Shown here: one piece after another, positions 47,519 through 56,179 of the stretch
How the letters are laid out: each line of letters begins with the position of its first letter
Position numbering within the stretch: position 1 is the stretch's first letter
Assembly (NCBI RefSeq): GCF_000281085.1
Contig: NZ_AJWM01000041.1
Coordinates: 62,001 to 126,000 of the forward strand
Direction: 5' to 3'
Length of the DNA: 64,000 nt
Origin: Catenovulum agarivorans YM01
GTDB lineage: Bacteria > Pseudomonadota > Gammaproteobacteria > Enterobacterales > Alteromonadaceae
Made by a program: the position numbers and the translations under genes
Notes under the pieces: generated by a model
Databases searched by the model: none
What the model was told of the DNA's origin: nothing
What the model saw: the letters and a program-made list of their open reading frames with translations, nothing else

Positions 47519-47531
47519 AGGGAAACTAACT

Positions 47532-48518
47532 ATGTTTAGACGATTTTTATATTTGTTGCTGGCAAGTGTTACTGCTGCGGGTGGTTATTTGTATTGAATT
47601 AACGCGAGTTGGTTAGCGGATAAATCGGACGGCAATTTCACTATTATTTCGCATCGTGGGGTTTATCAAACCTATGATAGAACCGATGTTGGTAAATTCG
47701 ATTGTACCGCAACACGTATCTATTCGCCTACGCATAACTATTTGGAAAATACTCAAGCTTCTATCAGTAAAGCGCTAGAATTAGGCGCTGATGTTGTAGA
47801 AATCGATATTCGTAAAACCGCAGACAATCAGTTAATTGTTTTCCATGATAATACTTTTGATTGTAGAACCAATGCTAAAGGTGCAACTGAAGATTTTACC
47901 TTGGCACAGATTAAAACCTTTGATGTTGGTTATGGTTACACTGCGGATAATGGTCAAACCTATCCGTTTCGAGGTAAGGGGATTGGTTTAATTTTATCGT
48001 TAGCTGAAGTTTTGCAATCTTTTCCAGACACGCAATTTTTGATCAATTTTAAAGATGGCCGTGTGAAAGCGGCAGACGAACTAGTCGAGTATTTACAACA
48101 ACATCAATTATTAGCCCGCACTAAATTGCTAGTTTATGGTAATCGCAAAACGGTTGAACGATTAAAATACTTGGTTGCAAATGCAAAGGGCGGAGACAAA
48201 ACAACTGCAAAAGCCTGTTTTAAAGCATATATGAAATGGGGTTAGTCGGGTGTTATACCAGATGTTTGTCACAATACGTACGTATACGCGCCAGCTGACA
48301 AAGCGGATATGTTATGGGGCTGGCCAAATAGATTTTTACAACGAATGGGCAAAGCGAATACCCAAGTTGTATTAATGGGACCTATGCGTGATGGGCGTGT
48401 ACATGGTTTTTACCAAGTAGACGAGCTTGAATATATACCCCAAGGGTTTAACGGCGCAGTTTGGGTTGAGAAAATAGAGGTGGTAGGTGAAGCATTAGTC
48501 GAAATGCGCTTACGCTAA
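47532..48518 (+). pseudogene. Glycerophosphodiester phosphodiesterase with two in-frame stops
   Basis: One frame of 329 codons from the ATG at 47532 to the TAA at 48516-48518 encodes a GDPD-type protein. It has an N-terminal membrane helix, IISHRGVYQTYDRTD, a NYLENTQASISKALE segment, GADVVEIDIRKTADNQLIVFHD and a late MLWGWPNRF. It is interrupted by TGA after codon 22 (47598-47600) and TAG after MKWG (48243-48245). No frameshift is present, so the losses are point mutations and look recent. An intact enzyme would hydrolyse glycerophosphodiesters at the envelope. Translation of 47742-48245 alone would lack the active-site HRG. Confidence 0.85.
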
Positions 48519-48538
48519 AGTTGATAGGGTAATTCTTT

Positions 48539-48847
48539 ATGTGTGTTGATATGTGGAATGTAGGAGACATCTTGTACGACGTTACAGCTTCATTCTACAG
48601 CCCATCTGAAGACTTAATTATCGGATTTTTAATTTTGCTTAGTGCAATAGCGGTCGCTGCTTTTAGATTGAAATATAAATTTCAATCTAAACCACCACTT
48701 ATAATTATAATTTTAGCAGGCGTAGCATTGTTTAATACCCTGTTAATATTTAATGATTATCGCTTTTTTGTTAGAGCGCAGCAATTGGCTAAATCTGGTG
48801 CTTTTGAGGTAGTCGAAGGTGTTGTTGAAGATATTGATTCACTATAA
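48539..48847 (+). CDS. Small two-helix membrane protein, possibly truncated
   Basis: This 102-residue protein has two membrane helices (about 25-43 and 52-70) and a short tail ending EVVEGVVEDIDSL. From memory, similar small membrane proteins continue past this EGVV strand into a further soluble domain. If so, the present stop has removed the C-terminus. The start may be 48539 or the ATG at 48551. It follows the broken GDPD gene by 20 bases. Function unknown. Confidence 0.5.
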   Translation: MCVDMWNVGDILYDVTASFYSPSEDLIIGFLILLSAIAVAAFRLKYKFQSKPPLIIIILAGVALFNTLLIFNDYRFFVRAQQLAKSGAFEVVEGVVEDIDSL

Positions 48848-49102
48848 TTTTGACGAGGGCATTATGCTTAAGGTGTGGAAGGGGTAGAATTTAGCAGCAG
48901 GCAGTGCCAACATAACAATTTTTCGCTCAGATAAATTGCGCTCGTGGTTCCCATTGTGCGGCTATACAAACACTTGATTGCCTTGGATTATGTTAACCGT
49001 TTTTTGTTATCTAGAGTTGACGCTAAATATTTAAAGTAAAAATTGATAATGCTACACCTGTGGAGTATATTTATAGTTAATACACAGGTGGAGGATTTGA
49101 TT

Positions 49103-49492
49103 ATGTCAGCCTTAGAGCAAACCATATTGTCACAAAACCCTGAAAAAACTGCTCAAGTTGCCCTTTCAGTGTTTTTTAACATAATGACAGCTTGGCATGT
49201 TAAAACCAAAGACCAGATTGTCTTGCTTGGTAAGCCGCCCGAATCAACTTTCTACAACTGGAAAAAAGGTAAAGTTTCGAGTTTATCTCTTGATACGTTA
49301 GAGCGCATATCCTATGTAATGGGGATATACAAAGCATTGGGGATTTTATTTCCGACCCGCGAACAAGCAGATGCATGGCCGCAAAAACCGAATAAAGCCT
49401 TTAATAACGAATCTGCTTTAGCCTTTATGCTTAAGGGTAGCATGATCCATTTGAGTGATATGCGGAGATACCTTGATGCACAACGAGGTTAA
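49103..49492 (+). CDS. Xre/MbcA-type antitoxin of a RES toxin
   Basis: This 129-residue protein has an Xre-like helical DNA-binding region (about 20-75; STFYNWKKGKVSSLSLDTLERI) and the DUF2384 toxin-binding C-terminus (ALAFMLKGSMIHLSDMRRYL DAQRG type). GGAGG at 49090-49094 lies eight bases upstream of the ATG. It overlaps the RES toxin gene by 17 bases. It neutralises the toxin and represses the operon, as known for RES-Xre modules. Confidence 0.92.
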   Translation: MSALEQTILSQNPEKTAQVALSVFFNIMTAWHVKTKDQIVLLGKPPESTFYNWKKGKVSSLSLDTLERISYVMGIYKALGILFPTREQADAWPQKPNKAFNNESALAFMLKGSMIHLSDMRRYLDAQRG

Positions 49493-50159
49493 TACTTTAT
49501 TACCTGACTGGGAAAAATTACACAAATTAGTGCCTAGCCACTTCCCGCCAATTGATTTATTTGAGCATGTGGCATCGCCTGACGAGCTTGAACTAGTTTT
49601 TGCAATTGAATCTCTTACTAATGACAGGTTGCGTGAAGAAGTGGGTAATTTGGCGCTTGTGCCAACCGACGAAAGAATTTCCGGCCCCGGTTCAACACCT
49701 GTTATGGCGGCGTTTACCCACATTGCTACGCCAACTCGTTTTACCGACGGAACCGAGTATGGGGTTTATTACGGCGCGAAAGACCTCGATACGGCTTTTG
49801 CTGAAACTATTTATCATAGAGAAAAATTCTTATCGGCGACCAATGAGCCAGATACTGAATTAACAATGCGCTGTTACATTAATAAAGTCGCACTTGAACT
49901 TCATGATATACGTGGAGATGAATTTGCTGATCTTTATACCGAAGATTATGCAGCACCTCAACAGTTTGCTAAGGAAATGCGTGGCCTTGGCAGTAATGGT
50001 TTATTGTACAAAAGTGTTCGTGACCAAGGCGGCGAATGTGTCGCCGCATTTAAACCTAAAGCAGTTACTATCCCAGTGCAAGGTGGCCACTACAAATATA
50101 TTTGGAGTGGTAAAAAACGTAAAATAGAAAATGTTCTCGAAGTCAGCCTAGTTAGGTAA
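49476..50159 (+). CDS. RES-domain toxin (NAD-degrading family)
   Basis: This 227-residue protein has the RES domain at about 75-215, with the arginine in HIATPTRF, the glutamate in TAFAETIYH and the serine in LLYKSVRD that name the family. Known RES toxins deplete NAD+ and halt growth. The ATG at 49476 has GGAG eight bases upstream, inside the end of the antitoxin gene. The length fits the family and nothing looks broken. Confidence 0.92.
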   Translation: MHNEVNTLLPDWEKLHKLVPSHFPPIDLFEHVASPDELELVFAIESLTNDRLREEVGNLALVPTDERISGPGSTPVMAAFTHIATPTRFTDGTEYGVYYGAKDLDTAFAETIYHREKFLSATNEPDTELTMRCYINKVALELHDIRGDEFADLYTEDYAAPQQFAKEMRGLGSNGLLYKSVRDQGGECVAAFKPKAVTIPVQGGHYKYIWSGKKRKIENVLEVSLVR

Positions 50160-50195
50160 TAACGACGGCTTAAGGCTAAACCCTTAACCCTTAAC

Positions 50196-52406
50196 TTATT
50201 CTATTGGTTTGCAAAAGTTTGTTAGCGCTCTATACAGTTGGTTTTTATCAATAGGTTTCCCAACGTGCGCGTTAGCACCAGCGGCTAAATATGTTTTGAT
50301 GTCTTCCTGCATTACATTTGCCGTTTGCATGACTATGGGTTGGCTAAATCCTTGCTCGCGCAATTTTTTTGTTGCGGTTAAGCCGTCCATTACTGGCATT
50401 TGCACATCCATTAAGACTATGTTGGTTGGCTGTTTAATTGCATGTTCAATCGCTTGTTCACCATCTTCGACTAAAATCACTTCTGCACGGGTCTCCAACA
50501 GTAAAAACTGCATAATCTCTTGATTGATCATGTTGTCTTCGGCAACCACGATCCGGCAATTTTGTAAGTCGGGCGCTGGAATGTCTTGTTGAGCATATTC
50601 CACTGTCTTATCGTCACAGGCGCTGGTTGGCAATTTTACATAAAATGTACTGCCGATGTTTTCTTTGCTGTCTGCCCAAATTTGTCCACCCATTAATTCG
50701 GTTAAATTTTTACAAATAGCTAAACCTAAACCTGTACCACCAAATTTTCGCGTAGTGCTGGCATCAGCTTGTTTAAACTTTTCAAAGACATTTTTTAGCT
50801 GCTCTTCACTCATGCCAATTCCCGTGTCGGTAATGGCAAATACTAAATAATCTTGCGCGACTTCAGTTAGCAAGTTTACTTTCAGCTTTACACCACCATG
50901 TTTGGTAAATTTTATCGCGTTGGAAACTAAGTTAATTAATATTTGGGATATACGCGTAGGATCTTGCTGCCAATAACCATTGGCTTCTGCTTGAATTTCT
51001 AACTCTAGTTTTATCTCTTTCTGTTCAGCTTGGTACTGCAAGCCATTTAATGCACTTTCAATGGTATCGGCTAAATTAAATGGCACCATTTCAATTTCGA
51101 GTTTGCCCGCCTCAATTTTTGAGATGTCTAGAATATCATTAATGATCACCAACAAACTTTGTGCAGATATGCTCGCTTTATCTAACCAGCTTAATTGCTC
51201 TTTATTGAGTGGATGGTGGCGCACCAGTTCTAACATGCCTAACACCCCATTCATAGGGGTACGAATTTCATGGCTCATATTGGCGAGGAATTCTGATTTA
51301 AGTTTTTCAGAATGTTCGGCACGTGCTTTTGCTTGTTCTAAGCCAGTTATTTGTTGGTCGATTTTTGTCGCCATACTGTCTAACGACTGCATCACTTGAT
51401 TAATTTCCTGGTACTGGCTGGTATGCTGGGTGTTTTTATATTGTCCATTGGCAAATTTGTGACTAATTTGCTCAAGTTGTTTGACTGGTTGCATCAGCCG
51501 AGTAGTCAGGTTTCTAAGCAAAATTAATAGTACTAATAAACAAATTGAAAATAGCACTAAGCTAAACAGCAATGCATTGTAAAAAGGACGCATTTTTTGC
51601 GTTTTGTTGTAGGTAAGTTTAATACTTAATGGACTTGAACCTTCTAGTGACTCAATATAATACGGAAGGTTTATTTGTTTGCTTTCTATTGACTGAAAGT
51701 GAGAGTCGCTACTGCTATATAACACTTGTTGATGGCTGATAAATTCTACTGACTGATCATCAGACTCTGCAGCAAATTCTTGCGCTAATAAATTGGCTAA
51801 ATCTAATACAACGTACAACACGCCAGTGGTGCGGGTCGGTTCTACTAAGGATGTTTGCTCGAGAATCAGCGGAAAAACGAATGCGACAAAACTATTTTGT
51901 TGATTAGGCATCGCCATCACTGGGCTGATGTCGTTAGTTAGGTTGTATATTTGTTTATCGTCAAACTTATGTTGGGTGAATAAACTCAATGTTAGGTCAG
52001 TTAAATCGGGCGATTGAACCTTTAAAGTTACAGACGGGTAACCCTCAATAACAAAGCCTGAATCATCCATAATAAAAGCACTTTGCACATACTGATTATT
52101 TTCGACAAAATCTTGCAGTGCTTTAATTGCGTATTCAGAAAACAGAATATTTATTGGTGTTTCCGCTAAAAACTTATTCCTGCTTAATGCGTAAGATTGA
52201 AATTGTGCGTAGTTAATTTGATTGATAACTGAAGAGGCAATCGAGCTGGTTTGCCAGTACAAGTGTTGTTGGATTTTTTCTTGTTCTTGTAGGTAAAAAT
52301 AGATAGATAAAAAACCACCAACAATAATAATCGGTAAACTAATAAAAATAGCTATATATTTATATATGGTATCGCGAAACGAGGTTGTGGTGGCATTTTT
52401 ACTCAT
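50196..52406 (-). CDS. Hybrid sensor histidine kinase with receiver domain
   Basis: This 736-residue membrane kinase has a first helix at about 15-37, a Cache-like periplasmic sensor (about 40-275), a second helix at about 280-305, a HAMP-like segment, then the kinase core. Motifs are MSHEIRTPMNG with the phospho-His, LINLVSNAIKF, DTGIGM and GTGLGLAICKNL. A C-terminal receiver domain has its phospho-Asp in MDVQMPVMDG. The ATG at 52406 has GAGG eight bases upstream and lies within the end of the solute-binding protein gene. No separate response regulator is adjacent. The overlap suggests the binding protein presents the ligand to the kinase. Confidence 0.93.
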   Translation of the reverse strand: MSKNATTTSFRDTIYKYIAIFISLPIIIVGGFLSIYFYLQEQEKIQQHLYWQTSSIASSVINQINYAQFQSYALSRNKFLAETPINILFSEYAIKALQDFVENNQYVQSAFIMDDSGFVIEGYPSVTLKVQSPDLTDLTLSLFTQHKFDDKQIYNLTNDISPVMAMPNQQNSFVAFVFPLILEQTSLVEPTRTTGVLYVVLDLANLLAQEFAAESDDQSVEFISHQQVLYSSSDSHFQSIESKQINLPYYIESLEGSSPLSIKLTYNKTQKMRPFYNALLFSLVLFSICLLVLLILLRNLTTRLMQPVKQLEQISHKFANGQYKNTQHTSQYQEINQVMQSLDSMATKIDQQITGLEQAKARAEHSEKLKSEFLANMSHEIRTPMNGVLGMLELVRHHPLNKEQLSWLDKASISAQSLLVIINDILDISKIEAGKLEIEMVPFNLADTIESALNGLQYQAEQKEIKLELEIQAEANGYWQQDPTRISQILINLVSNAIKFTKHGGVKLKVNLLTEVAQDYLVFAITDTGIGMSEEQLKNVFEKFKQADASTTRKFGGTGLGLAICKNLTELMGGQIWADSKENIGSTFYVKLPTSACDDKTVEYAQQDIPAPDLQNCRIVVAEDNMINQEIMQFLLLETRAEVILVEDGEQAIEHAIKQPTNIVLMDVQMPVMDGLTATKKLREQGFSQPIVMQTANVMQEDIKTYLAAGANAHVGKPIDKNQLYRALTNFCKPIE

Positions 52407-53553
52407 TTGCATCGCCTCTTTGCAAAGAGCGCTCTGTAATATGACGCATATATTCAATACTTTGGTCTATGTCGTAAATACCAGAGGCATATCTATTAAA
52501 CCCTTTAGCTAATACAGCCCATAAAACCGGCATATATTTATGTGTAGGCAATGGTTTGGAGCGAGCAAGTTCCGAATAGACAACGGATAGATTCTCGTTT
52601 AATTGTTCACCATCAACGACCAATGCTCCAGCGTGAACGGGCAACAATTGGTATTGTTGTAATAGTTGTTTTTGGGTGTCGACTTGTTGCAAAAATAAAC
52701 TGAGCTTTTGCAATAAGTTCTGTTTCTTAGCATCGTGTCTTTTTTGCGGGAAGGCGATAACATACACAGAATAAAATGAGTACAAGGGGGCATAATCTAG
52801 CTTGGGCAGAGGCGCTATTCCCAAATTATCGCCTAATGTTTCGAGTAACTCAGGATAAGACCAATAGCCAGAAATAAAGTAATCTAACTTACCGTCTTTA
52901 AATTTGTTGTTTGCGCAAGTATAGCCGCATTTGGTGTCTAACACATTTTTAGTTTTTAGCGTCATGTAATGCTGAAACGCAGATTTTAAGCTAACGCTGT
53001 CAAAAATCACTTGGCCATTTTTTAGCGGGAACGCATCATAAGCATGTAGAAATGGTGCAAACCAGTAGCCCTCATAATAGCTCCAGCCAATGTTATGATT
53101 GTTTTTACTTTCTATAAAATCAGTCCAACTAGATAAGGGAGTCTTGACCAATTTTTTGTTGTAGTACATCAGAAGGTGGTTGCCCGCAACAATAGGGATC
53201 CCCAATTGTTTTGTTTCTATTTGTCCCATAGCCAGCGATTTAGGTGCAATTTTTCTGTTTATCCAATCGCTTGGAATCTGTTGATATTGAATGTCTGCTA
53301 AACCGATAAAGTCGTTCGGTACTAATACAACATCAGGCTGATTACCGGTTTTCGATCTTGATAGCAGCTCTACTTTCAACTCGCTATTATCAACAAAACG
53401 GCTATTTATCGTGATTTTTTCTTGATGAGCAAATTGTTGCAATACAGCTTGAAAGCCTTGATTCGAGTGGCCTATAGCAACGTCTAAAGTTTGTGCAGCG
53501 AGCTGGAAATGTGTGCCGATAAATAATAAAAATACAAACTTTTGTATGCGCAT
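52399..53553 (-). CDS. Periplasmic solute-binding protein (MalE-like), probable kinase co-sensor
   Basis: This 384-residue exported protein has a signal ending near QLAAQ (about residue 21) and the two-lobe fold of family-1 extracellular solute-binding proteins (VVLVPNDF, AGNHLLMYYNKKLV, SGYWSYPELLE). No ABC permease or ATPase genes are nearby. Its 3' end overlaps the hybrid kinase gene by eight bases. It is therefore more likely a sensor subunit than a transport component. Ligand unknown, possibly a sugar. The mature part has one possible disulfide (CGYTC). Confidence 0.82.
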   Translation of the reverse strand: MRIQKFVFLLFIGTHFQLAAQTLDVAIGHSNQGFQAVLQQFAHQEKITINSRFVDNSELKVELLSRSKTGNQPDVVLVPNDFIGLADIQYQQIPSDWINRKIAPKSLAMGQIETKQLGIPIVAGNHLLMYYNKKLVKTPLSSWTDFIESKNNHNIGWSYYEGYWFAPFLHAYDAFPLKNGQVIFDSVSLKSAFQHYMTLKTKNVLDTKCGYTCANNKFKDGKLDYFISGYWSYPELLETLGDNLGIAPLPKLDYAPLYSFYSVYVIAFPQKRHDAKKQNLLQKLSLFLQQVDTQKQLLQQYQLLPVHAGALVVDGEQLNENLSVVYSELARSKPLPTHKYMPVLWAVLAKGFNRYASGIYDIDQSIEYMRHITERSLQRGDANE

Positions 53554-53652
53554 AAGCTAGTGTGAAATTTTGAGTTGTGTTGGTTTATATAGAGTTTAGC
53601 TGCCATTAGTAAAAATGCGAGTGAGATAACAGAGCGAAACGTATCGCAAAAC

Positions 53653-53680
53653 TTAACAAAAACAATGTGTGTGTTAGAAT
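53653..53680 (+). promoter_or_regulatory. Probable sigma-70 promoter of trmJ-cysE
   Basis: TTAACA (53653-53658) and TAGAAT (53675-53680), with a TG just before the -10 box, are spaced 16 bases apart. They lie about 40 bases upstream of the trmJ start. Confidence 0.45.
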
Positions 53681-53719
53681 ACGCGCCCTTGCTAATAGCT
53701 ATTCACGGGACTGCTTACC

Positions 53720-54433
53720 ATGTTAGACAACATCCGCATTATTTTGGTTAATACTTCGCACACAGGCAATATAGGTTCAACCGCACGAGCGATGAAAACT
53801 ATGGGGTTATCTAAGTTGTGGTTAGTTGACCCAGTACAAGCACCTGACAGCCACTCTAGCGCACTTGCAGCAGGTGCGACAGATGTTTTAGGCAATGCAC
53901 GAATTGTAAAAACCTTAGACGAAGCTATTGAAGGTTGTCGGTTAGTGGTTGCCACCAGTGCGCGTAGTCGTACCTTATCTTGGCCAGTAATGGACCCACG
54001 TGATTCAGGTTTAAAGTTAGTCGAAGAAGCACAAACAGGTGAAGTTGCGTTAATATTTGGCCGGGAAAATAATGGCTTAAGTAATGATGAGTTACAAAAA
54101 GCGCATTTCCACGCGGTTATTCCGGCAAATCCTGATTACAGCTCGCTGAATTTAGCCGCTGCGGTACAAACTTTATGTTATGAAATTCGCATGGCGCATC
54201 TAGCCAATACGGAAATAAAATCGGAAGTAGAGCCTTATCCACTAGTTGAAGATTTAGAACGCTTCTATACTCATTTAGAAGGCACTTTGTCGAAAACTGA
54301 TTTTATTGTCAAAAATCATCCGGGGCAGGTTATGGCAAAACTTCGTCGTTTGTTCAATCGTGCTCGCCCTGAAACGCAAGAGTTAAATATTTTACGCGGT
54401 ATTTTGTCGTCTATTGATAAGTTGACCAAATAA
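53720..54433 (+). CDS. trmJ: tRNA 2'-O-methyltransferase TrmJ
   Basis: This 237-residue SPOUT-class enzyme has [19 protein letters not shown] near the start, the [15 protein letters not shown] loop and the knot segment [17 protein letters not shown]. TrmJ methylates the ribose of nucleotide 32 in several tRNAs using S-adenosylmethionine. The length matches the family. It is followed 13 bases later by cysE, so the two are probably cotranscribed. Confidence 0.95.
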   Translation: MLDNIRIILVNTSHTGNIGSTARAMKTMGLSKLWLVDPVQAPDSHSSALAAGATDVLGNARIVKTLDEAIEGCRLVVATSARSRTLSWPVMDPRDSGLKLVEEAQTGEVALIFGRENNGLSNDELQKAHFHAVIPANPDYSSLNLAAAVQTLCYEIRMAHLANTEIKSEVEPYPLVEDLERFYTHLEGTLSKTDFIVKNHPGQVMAKLRRLFNRARPETQELNILRGILSSIDKLTK

Positions 54434-54446
54434 CAGGATTAATTAA

Positions 54447-55274
54447 ATGTTTGAGCGTTTAAAAGAAGATATCGATTCGGTATTTCACCGCGATCCGGCT
54501 GCACGCAATTTTATTGATGTATTAACCAATTACCCAGGCATGCAAGCTATTTGGTGGCATAGGTTAAGTCATCCTTTGTATAAAAATAACTGGAAATGGC
54601 TAGCGCGTTTTGTCTCAAATTTAGCGCGTTGGTTGACTGGTATTGAAATTCACCCAGGAGCGACAATTGGCCGCCGCTTTTTTATCGACCATGGTATGGG
54701 CGTGGTCATAGGTGAGACCGCTGAAATTGGTGACGATGTTACTTTGTACCATGGTGTAACTTTAGGTGGCACAAGTTGGAACAAAGGTAAACGCCATCCA
54801 ACACTTGGTAACGGTGTGGTGGTAGGTGCTGGCGCAAAAGTTCTAGGGCCAATTTATATCGGTGAAAATGCCAAAATTGGCTCAAATTCTGTTGTCGTAA
54901 AAGATGTTGCTGAAGGCGCAACTGTGGTTGGCATTCCGGGGAAAGTGGTGGCCGCCAAAGCTAAACCTGCAGAAAAAGATGGGGTAACAGAGCAGCGCAA
55001 AGCCATTGCAGAAAAATATGGTTTTGATGCTTATGCGGTGAGTGCCGACAACCCAGATCCAGTTGCCAACCATATTGGTAAAATACTCGACCATTTACAT
55101 ATTATGGACAGTAAAGTGACTGAACTTTGCCGTGAAGTGAAAAAAATGGGGGGTGATGTCTGTGATCAAGCTTTGCCTAATTTATCTATAGATGACGATG
55201 ATGTGGTTAAAGCAGAACAAGACGCGGCGCGTAGTCGCCAATCACAACATGAGTCGTTTGATCCTCAAATATAA
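54447..55274 (+). CDS. cysE: Serine O-acetyltransferase
   Basis: This 275-residue enzyme has an N-terminal helical part (about 1-60) and a left-handed beta-helix of hexapeptide repeats (about 65-170). Active-site segments are [20 protein letters not shown] and [12 protein letters not shown]. It acetylates serine with acetyl-CoA, the first step of cysteine synthesis. The C-terminal tail (about 180-275) is longer than needed for catalysis, as in the longer CysE group. A hairpin terminator follows. Confidence 0.95.
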   Translation: MFERLKEDIDSVFHRDPAARNFIDVLTNYPGMQAIWWHRLSHPLYKNNWKWLARFVSNLARWLTGIEIHPGATIGRRFFIDHGMGVVIGETAEIGDDVTLYHGVTLGGTSWNKGKRHPTLGNGVVVGAGAKVLGPIYIGENAKIGSNSVVVKDVAEGATVVGIPGKVVAAKAKPAEKDGVTEQRKAIAEKYGFDAYAVSADNPDPVANHIGKILDHLHIMDSKVTELCREVKKMGGDVCDQALPNLSIDDDDVVKAEQDAARSRQSQHESFDPQI

Positions 55275-55287
55275 ATCTTATCTACAG

Positions 55288-55320
55288 TTAAGCCTTAAGC
55301 ATGGTGTTTAAGGCTTAATT
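55288..55320 (+). terminator. Terminator after cysE
   Basis: An 11-bp stem (TTAAGCCTTAA / TTAAGGCTTAA) with a loop of about eight bases, followed by a short T run, lies 14 bases after the cysE stop. Confidence 0.7.
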
Positions 55321-55412
55321 TGCTAAAAAATCTCAAATTATATCCAGCCTTTATCTAACATATTTGAGTTGTTTTGATATAGTAAATGTATCTCTGTTTA
55401 CTGGACAACTGC

Positions 55413-56063
55413 ATGCAACTTCTCTCTATTAATGTTTCGAAAAAACAGCTGATTAATTATGGCACTCGGCAAATTGAAACCGGCATTTTTAAAAAGCCGA
55501 TTTATCAAGCGGTTGAGGTTTATGAAGATCATATTCAAGGTGACGAACAAGCTGATTTACGCAATCATGGTGGCTTAGACAAAGCTGTCTATGCGTATAG
55601 CTTTGCCCATTATGCGTATTGGAAAGACAAACTCGGGTTATTAGAATTAGACTTTGGTAGTTTTGGCGAAAACTTTACCTTTGCAGAGTTAGACGAAGCC
55701 AGCATTCAAATTGGTGATATTTTCAAAATAGGCAGTTGTTTATTGCAAGCCAGTCAACCGCGCGTACCTTGTTTTAAACTTGGGCTTAAATTTGATAACG
55801 CCGAAATGCCGCGTTTATTTACCAAATCGGCCAAAACTGGCATTTATTTTCGAGTATTACAAACAGGCACAATTGCGCCTGACCAGCAATTAGAGCTTGT
55901 TGAAAAAGCGCAAAACAGTGTGTCGGTTCAAAGCTTGTTTAACGCTTATTACAACCAAGATGTAGCACAAGGTTTACCAATAATTGCTAAAGCGGTTGAA
56001 CTAGCAACTTTGTCTGAAGCTTGGAAAGGACAGTTGGCTAAGTATTTAACGAAACATGCTTAA
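55413..56063 (+). CDS. MOSC-domain protein (YiiM-like)
   Basis: This 216-residue protein matches the YiiM group of MOSC proteins. It has HGGLDKAVYAYSFAHYAYWK, FGENFTFAELDEASIQIGD and the conserved cysteine in SQPRVPCFKLG. MOSC proteins bind molybdenum cofactor and handle sulfur transfer or reduction of N-hydroxylated compounds. The ATG at 55413 fits the family's N-terminus better than 55386. Monocistronic, followed by a hairpin. Confidence 0.88.
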   Translation: MQLLSINVSKKQLINYGTRQIETGIFKKPIYQAVEVYEDHIQGDEQADLRNHGGLDKAVYAYSFAHYAYWKDKLGLLELDFGSFGENFTFAELDEASIQIGDIFKIGSCLLQASQPRVPCFKLGLKFDNAEMPRLFTKSAKTGIYFRVLQTGTIAPDQQLELVEKAQNSVSVQSLFNAYYNQDVAQGLPIIAKAVELATLSEAWKGQLAKYLTKHA

Positions 56064-56077
56064 TCACTGAATACAAA

Positions 56078-56109
56078 AAAGCGCTAGTGATAAACTCATC
56101 TAGCGCTTT
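56078..56109 (+). terminator. Terminator after the MOSC gene
   Basis: A perfect 10-bp stem (AAAGCGCTAG / CTAGCGCTTT) with a 12-nt loop lies 15 bases after the MOSC gene stop. It insulates that gene from the sugar regulon that follows. Confidence 0.7.
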
Positions 56110-56136
56110 GGCTTTCTAGCCTATTTACTTTTAATG

Positions 56137-56150
56137 TAAAACCGGTTACA
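56137..56150. promoter_or_regulatory. LacI-type operator candidate, hexokinase promoter
   Basis: TAAAACCGGTTACA matches TGTAACCGGTTACA at 12 of 14 positions, with a complete right half. It lies 30 bases before the hexokinase start. Confidence 0.65.
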
Positions 56151-56179
56151 TTTTGTTGTGGGTTTATGAGGTGACAATT

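Noticed and set aside
47598-47600. Selenocysteine recoding of the TGA in the GDPD gene
   Set aside because: GDPD enzymes do not use selenocysteine, the codon lies in the membrane anchor rather than the active site, no SECIS-like element was recognised, and a second stop of a different kind (TAG) follows.
50170-50187. Terminator between the RES toxin and hybrid kinase genes
   Set aside because: The 6-bp stem TTAAGG/CCTTAA is short and the surroundings are simple repeats of CCCTTAA; too weak to call.
52399-53553. ABC transporter component
   Set aside because: No permease or ATPase gene is nearby and the gene is coupled to a kinase, so a sensory role is more likely.
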